64,000 nt of DNA from Plectrocnemia conspersa (Eukaryota; Arthropoda; Insecta; Trichoptera; Polycentropodidae), in NCBI GenBank assembly GCA_009617715.1, contig VTFK01000020.1, positions 620,001 to 684,000 of the forward strand, given 5' to 3'. The notes beneath the pieces are model-generated. The model searched no databases. It had not been told where the DNA came from and worked only from the letters and a program-made list of their open reading frames with translations. Shown piece by piece: positions 58,301 through 64,000 of this stretch. Both the position numbers and the translations under genes were made by a program. How positions within the stretch are numbered: the stretch's first letter is position 1; each line of letters starts with the position of its first letter.

Positions 58301-61300
58301 GATTGCAAACTATTATTTTTTCTTAAGCATATATAAGCCAAAGCACAGTCATAATGAATCCCTTTTTTTTAGATGCTTTAATCAAGAATTTGATACCAGA
58401 TCACTTCTGACTTAAAATAAATTAAGGTTCAGCCGAATTAACACGAAGAAGAAATCGATATTTTATTATTTAGGTTAAAGAACCGAGGAATAAAAAAACG
58501 TTTGAGTTCCTCCTATTTCTTAATGATATATAGGGTGTCTCAAAATTAACGCAAGATTTGAATTAAATAGAAAACACATTTTTTGGTCTTTAGATTGTTC
58601 TTTTTTTAGTGAATCGTAAAGTACATAGGATATGATTATTTTTTATTTTGACTAACCCTAAACTCTCAGCTCTCAATATTTAATGCACAAATGACGGCAA
58701 ATTCAAAACTTGCGTTAATTTTGGGACACCTTTATGAGCTTAAACGTTACAATACTTGACCATAAAATTACCATTTCGCTTCCGAATTGGAATTAAAAGA
58801 GTATTAGTAAATTCACATTAAGCGGAACAACGCCGAATCGACCGAGACGATCCTAGTGTCCTGAGAAAATAGCAGTTTTCATATCTCGTCTAGCAATCAT
58901 ATTAATTAAGTGTTTTTTCAAGTATTATATCTCAAGAATTTTTTAAGATGAAGGCCAAATTAAGATTGCTAAAAATTAAAATTGTACAAATATTTAAAAA
59001 TATTTAAAAACCTCTGCATTTTTTTAACCAGTGCATAAAAGGGTTGTGTTTTTGCTTAATTCTTAAAAATATGTCTATATTCTTGAAAAAAGTATTTGTA
59101 TGGCAAAAATATGATTATGATTTTCTCAGCTAATCTAATCGACCTTACTTTTATTTTGATAATCTAAGAACAACATTAATAATTAATATTGAAAAAAAAA
59201 AACACTTTACATGGGAATCAACAGATTGCAAAAATGTATGGGAGCTTATCACAGATTGGTTTTCCGCTAAAAATTTTCTAACATAAGGATGGCCGATTAA
59301 ATTTTAAGATGGTAAGTGCCTTTTAAAAACATATTTTAAGAATAATGTTTGGTAATGTACTTAATAATATGTTGTATATATGTAAAAACCGTGAAGATAT
59401 ATTACATATACAATATAGTGATATCCACAATATTAATATAATCACATATTATATGTTACATATATTTTTTTATTTATCAAAATTTTGAGTTGTGAAAATA
59501 AAAATTCTTATTCCTCATTAATAAAATTAATGAATATGAAAATAAGAATTCTTTTATCAATAAATGAAAAACATCAAGAAACCAGAATGCCTAGATGGAT
59601 TCCAAGAGCTCAAGTCGATCTTTGAGACGACTTGAAGCGTTTATATGTATCTACATATATTAAATAATTTAACTAAAAAAAATTTTATTATAGAGATTTT
59701 ATTTTTTGTATCATTATTATTTTAAATATTTAATTTTTTTATGTAAAATATAGACATAAAAGATAAAAAAATAATGATATAAATATTAGATATTTTATAA
59801 TATATTAAAGCTATTTTTATATATGAAACATTAAATGCATTAAAAAAAAGCTAGTTTAAAGCTCTTGCTATGAAATATAAGTATTTTTTCTCTACACTTT
59901 TTTGGTTAATTTATGAGTTAAATTAAATAAAAAAAACAATATTCATCAGATGTTTTAATACCGTTTTCGCCTATTTGAGACGTAAAGTATATAAAAAACA
60001 TATATTAAATTAAGACACTAGGCGCTGTTTTATATTCACTAATGAATTAAAAAAATAGAGTACTTAAAATAATTTACAACATTTAGTTGAGTATAAATTA
60101 GCTGATATCTCTTTATTTGAAACATTGAGCTATTAAAATTGAATTTTGAGGACATGGGTATTTAATGTTTACACTTAAAGTTAAGTTTTATAGTAATAAT
60201 TAATACTTAAAATTAGTGGTTTATTACGTTTTGATGATTTTTCTGTATGGTATTAATATAATTGTTTAATCGTTTACTCAATTTTTTTATAATAGCAGTA
60301 GAATATTATTTATAATTTGTAGCACACTTTTTCGTCAAATACTGGTCTTAGGGTCATAATATCGGCACGCTCGTTTAATTATATGCTAAGTAAATTTAAA
60401 TTTGTGATATAGGCGAATACCCTGATATATAAAAATAATCGGGCTTTTATTATTTAAATATTTTATGTATTAATTAGTTTGTCACAGCGTATTGAAAGCA
60501 TTTTTTATATCAAGCAATAAAAGATCTATGCTTTTATTTTTATTGAAGTTGCGTTCTTTAAGTCTATTGAGTGAGAAAAACAAATTGCTCGTTAATTATT
60601 TTACCACCGAGAGATTACTGTATATACAAATATACTTTTATATAGAGGAAGTAGTGCAGAATATATTTAAAACATAAGTTATTATTATAAAATTAAATCT
60701 ATATTTTACTACTTTAAAACAAGTAAATATCAACCAGTGAAGCAGTGGTTCTAAAATCTTTAAACAGGTAATAAATAATAATTTAAATATTGTCCGATAA
60801 CATAAAAAGGATTATTATTTTAATAGTGCCTCAACGTTAGCAGCGCATCCTTTGGGCAAAATTTATCCTTTCTTTCACACCGTCATCTAAGCTTTTATAT
60901 TTTTCCGTCATAACGGTCCAGACGCTGTTAAATCTCGTTATAAAAAGGTCATAAAGGCTGCATTAGTGCAATATACCGGACAACTTTAACTGCGACTTTG
61001 GTTATAAATTCTGCTTTGGCCGTGACGTAAGTGATCTCAGACTCGGAATCGTTACACAATATACACACACATGTGTATGAGTCCAATTGTATAAATTTAC
61101 TATATACGCGAGAGTACGACGAATGAGTCGCGGAAGTCTTATTCTGCTACACGTCGTTTTGTGATGCTCTTGTTGCATACTCTACTTTCGTAAGAATATG
61201 AGTTCGCTTCGGTGGCAATATATCAAAATGAGTCACATTTTTTTGCTCTTATCGTACGAAACGAAAAGTGCAACGCACTCTTCATCGCTAGCACTCTACG

Positions 61301-63697
61301 TGCTAAGATTTTTGAACTCGGCGATGCAATAATAGTGTGTGTTTACTTTGGGAGTGTGTGAAAAAATGTGTAGCAAAATATTCGAGGGCGACGACTTTTA
61401 TGTATGTGTATGACGTAACACTTTGATCAAATATTAGTATTACTATTTTATAACGAGAAAAATACACATTGACATAAAACATCATTCACTACGTAATAGA
61501 ACAGATTAGGCAAAAGTCACTACATTATTTCATATTTTTTTTAAATATATGCTTAAGCAATTCAGAATGTAAGTCTTACATAATTTTACTTTAAACATTT
61601 TTTTACTTAGAAAAAACAAAATCGTTAAAAAAAAATTCATTCAAAGATGGCCACGTTTAAGTCTTATCTAGAAAATATTCAATGTATACAGCATAGTGTT
61701 AATGAACAATTAATTCATTATTTTCTACTGTAGATAATACAGCTGGAATGTTGTAGCATTAATATTTAAAAAAATAGCCCATTAGACCAGAAAGGCAAAT
61801 TTTCCAAGAAAAAATAATTTGTCAATAAGTCTCAATCTTTTCTTTAGCTGAAAAAAATCGAGGTACATAGAATTTCGTTAAAAATATTTACAATTGTAAA
61901 GATTAGGCTTAGGATAATATATAACATAGTCCCGGCAAAGCGGTGCAGGACAAAATAGCGCCGACAAAATCATTAAAATATACAGTTCGACTTGTGATAA
62001 TGTCTTTTAAAATGGACCTCTTCGGTTAAATGAAACACCGTGAGAAACCACTTAATGAATTAAGTTACGTGCCATAAATCAAAAGCGATTAAATATCTGC
62101 CACATTAAGAAAAGATAAATCATGAATTCTAGTTTATCTTAAAACGACAGTTTTTGACCTGCCTTAGCGGCCACTCACCACCCTTCTGTAAGTAGTCGTC
62201 TCACTAAAAAAGGATCAGTAAACAAAATCTAACATTTTCACTACTAAGGCATCACATCTTATCCATCCAACTTGGATTACAACCGAGAGCGAGAAAGCAC
62301 TGACTCAACTTCGGATCAGCCGCTTCTCTCTTCGCATCCACGTCTGGAATCCAGAGCGAACCCACTTTAGAAACGCCTGCAGCCTACTGACGCATCCACA
62401 GAAACACGTCTTAATTATTGCTCAACAAATTATCTTTGTCCTAACAAAATAAATCTTTGCGCCACGCATATAAAAAAAATAGAAACGCAAAAACAGAAAT
62501 ATAAAACATTAAAAACAGGAATATTGTATACGAAAAAAATAATAATCGTGTTCTAAATTGATATTTAGAACACGATTAATATGTTTTTTAGTATTATTAT
62601 TTTTTCAAGAATATTTTTGATGTATTTTAGTGCAATCTTTTCCAGACATGTAGTTATTATCTTATTTATAAGATTCTTACAAATTGTATCAAATATACAG
62701 TGAAGATTCACAATATCTTAAAGCGCAATTTCTGTTTCTTCATTTATCAGAATAATATACTTTTTTTATAGCTTTATATTACACTCTTAACGAGGCAACC
62801 ACATTTTAGAGATATTTATTAATGTTTGGGATGACCAAGAAGCTCGATTATTAGGTGCCGCATTAATTAAGCAATACAAATATAGTTAACCGATTTTCTG
62901 TTTACACAGTAAAAACGATTTTTTTAAACACCTCTTTACTGATAAAAAAAATTGATTCAATACAATAGCGTTATTCGAAAAAGATCATTGGGCAAAAACT
63001 GGATTGCATCCAAAAAAATCATGTTACTACGAGCAGCTGCCACTGAACCAAACCATCGATTCCACTAAGAACTGCATACAATTAATCAAACTGAAAGCAC
63101 TCGAATTTATCTAATATAAAAATCACTTGTGTATATACCATATATCCATATTTTTTTAGAGCTTTGCAGAGCTCTGTTGGATTATTTTTTGCTAACAAGT
63201 CTAAATAATTATTTAAGCTATTATAATGATAACAAAAATGACACATATATAATTGTTACGTTATTAATGATAATGAAATCATCCTTACTTGAATAGCTGT
63301 GGCGGTACTCTCAGATTGGCCAATCTGGACTCGAGCGTCGACGAGGATCCCTCTCCATGAGGTGGTTTGAGGTCCTCGCTGGAGTTGGGCGCTGAAGCCT
63401 TGGAGCTGAGGTCCAAGGGCTGCTCGGTGGTCAAGGGTGACGACAGGTTGCCGGTCACTGTTGACTTGTCGTTGTCCACCGGTCCCCTGTGAAAAAAATT
63501 GATAAAGTTTAGCAACTGCAACGTGCGTGCGGATTGTTTCGACTGGGGTAGGTTCCTTACCGTTCTGGCGTGTTCACCCTAGCGTTGAGGTACCAATGTG
63601 GCAAGAGGGCCGGAGGGCAGAGCGCCAGGGCCGAGGGTAGGTTGGTGCCTCCGCCCAACGCGGCTATGGCCGCTAAGGACGCCGTCATTGACTGCAC
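55362..63697 (-). CDS. E93: Ecdysone-induced transcription factor E93 / Mblk-1 (5' part missing)
   Basis: E93 (Eip93F, Mblk-1) directs adult-stage programmes at metamorphosis downstream of ecdysone. Four exons are visible: 63697-63561, 63486-63289, 57580-57363 and 57298-55362, joined in frame to 829 residues. The N-terminus lies beyond the right edge or in exons to the right. Residues 69-73 are PLDLS, a CtBP-binding type motif. RHF1, a pipsqueak-like helix-turn-helix ([18 protein letters not shown], then [20 protein letters not shown]), fills exon 3. LQKLL at about 235 is a nuclear-receptor-box type motif. RHF2 ([20 protein letters not shown], then [20 protein letters not shown]) lies at about 544-597 (56222-56060). 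The rest is Ser/Pro/Asn-rich and probably disordered. Intron 57581-63288 is 5.7 kb. Confidence 0.93.
57723..57740. repeat. (GTCT)n short repeat in the E93 intron
   Basis: Four to five CTGT units just upstream (minus-strand sense) of the RHF1 exon. Confidence 0.7.
58532..58732. mobile_element. MITE with about 30-bp terminal inverted repeats
   Basis: The left end reads AGGGTGTCTCAAAATTAACG and then CAAGATTTGAATT. The right end on the minus strand reads AGGTGTCCCAAAATTAACGC and then AAGTTTTGAATT. The element is about 200 bp, non-coding and inside the large E93 intron. Ends of the GGGTGTC(C/T)CAAAA type are typical of Tc1/mariner-like elements, and TA-rich flanks agree. Confidence 0.75.
58733..60820. 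other. E93 intron, AT-rich, nothing recognised
   Basis: Mostly AT-rich with TATA runs. The plus frame at 60492-60677 has no recognised family. Confidence 0.45.
60830..61330. promoter_or_regulatory. Mixed-composition block in the E93 intron, possible enhancer
   Basis: About 500 bp less AT-rich than the surrounding intron, with TTAGCAGCGCATCC, TGGCCGTGACGTAAGTGATC (a CRE-like TGACGTAA) and ATGAGTCGCGGAAGTC. No open frame is bounded by splice sites. An intronic regulatory element is a guess from composition. Confidence 0.3.
62150..62420. promoter_or_regulatory. Mixed-composition block in the E93 intron, possible alternative promoter or exon
   Basis: A GC-richer block (GCCTTAGCGGCCACTCACC, then AACCGAGAGCGAGAAAGCAC and CTCTTCGCATCCACGTCTGG). 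E93 genes are known to have isoforms with different first exons, so an alternative start is possible. I see no start codon in frame with the RHF1 exon. Confidence 0.25.
62543..62578. repeat. Perfect 16-bp inverted repeat with extended arms
   Basis: TAATCGTGTTCTAAAT, four bases, then ATTTAGAACACGATTA. After a small bulge the pairing resumes outward, with GAAAAAAATAATAA (from about 62532) against TTATTATTTTTTC (to about 62608). The whole forms a hairpin of about 75 nt inside the E93 intron. A hairpin RNA precursor or a small palindromic element are both possible. Confidence 0.75.
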
Positions 63698-64000
63698 CTG
63701 TAAATAAAATCGAGTGGCGATGGTAATTTATTTGTAACTAACATGGCGTCGATTGAAATGTCAAGAAGAGCCACATTTCTATGATAATATGAGAATATTA
63801 GGGACAGAACAATGTATATTTTTTAATTAATAGTTTAAAGTTGCTGTCTTTTTGAAATCTTTTGAGTTCCATAGAATGTTTTTAAGTGAAAGGATTTAGA
63901 AGGATTCCTATGAAAAAATAATATACTTTCAAATCAAAAATGAAAATGCTGCTAATAAAAAAATGGGCTTAACCTACATTTAGGGTGAGCGGAGATAGGG
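63698..64000. other. E93 intron running off the right edge
   Basis: Intronic sequence upstream of the 63697-63561 exon, minus-strand sense. No further coding exon is seen before the window ends. Confidence 0.6.

Noticed and set aside
1..64000. CRISPR array, rRNA operon or bacterial gene cluster
   Set aside because: No regularly spaced repeats, no rRNA-like sequence and no operon structure. Introns and insect elements run throughout.

Overview
The window is AT-rich, intron-rich animal nuclear DNA, almost certainly from an insect. The best marker is the C-terminal part of E93/Mblk-1 (Eip93F), an insect-type transcription factor with two pipsqueak-like (RHF) domains. The mobile-element relics (jockey-type LINE, hAT, Tc1/mariner-like, foldback elements) agree. 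I cannot name the order from the sequence alone. Exon limits were read by hand from GT/AG sites, frame continuity and recalled family sequences; no search was run.

Layout: positions 1-14380 hold no recognisable host gene, only decayed mobile elements: two jockey RT fragments, a roughly 1-kb foldback element, a tRNA-like relic, a hAT end and an internally deleted Tc1/mariner-like transposase. At 14478-17484 (+) lies NOP56, a box C/D snoRNP core protein. It faces the 3' end of COPA (alpha-COP of COPI coats), which runs on the minus strand over 27184-21040 in 13 coding exons. Another jockey relic lies between them (about 20010-19050, minus). COPA is head-to-head with a coiled-coil gene that best resembles augmin subunit HAUS1/Wac (28067-30815, +). 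The first HAUS1-like intron contains a complete intronless gene for GatA, the mitochondrial glutamyl-tRNA(Gln) amidotransferase A subunit (28583-30106, same strand), with its own poly(A) signal before HAUS1-like exon 2. CFAP206, an axonemal protein, follows on the minus strand (34912-32753, 8 coding exons).

From 34.9 to 55.4 kb no complete gene is recognisable. The stretch mixes AT-rich DNA, foldback elements and several GC-richer, CpG-containing islands (about 37.5-37.9, 38.9-39.3, 40.7-41.1, 43.5-43.95, 44.65-45.25 and 46.05-46.65 kb) that look regulatory or promoter-like. There is one convincing orphan terminal coding exon on the minus strand (39602-39463). From 55362 to the right edge lies E93 (minus, 5' part missing), with a 5.7-kb intron holding a small terminal-inverted-repeat element.

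The host genes are mostly housekeeping (snoRNP, COPI, mitochondrial tRNA amidation, spindle augmin), plus one axonemal gene and one ecdysone-pathway regulator. They do not form one pathway. The most interesting points are the nested HAUS1-like/GatA locus, the orphan exon, the island-rich desert beside E93, and a foldback family that recurs in the desert and in a COPA intron.
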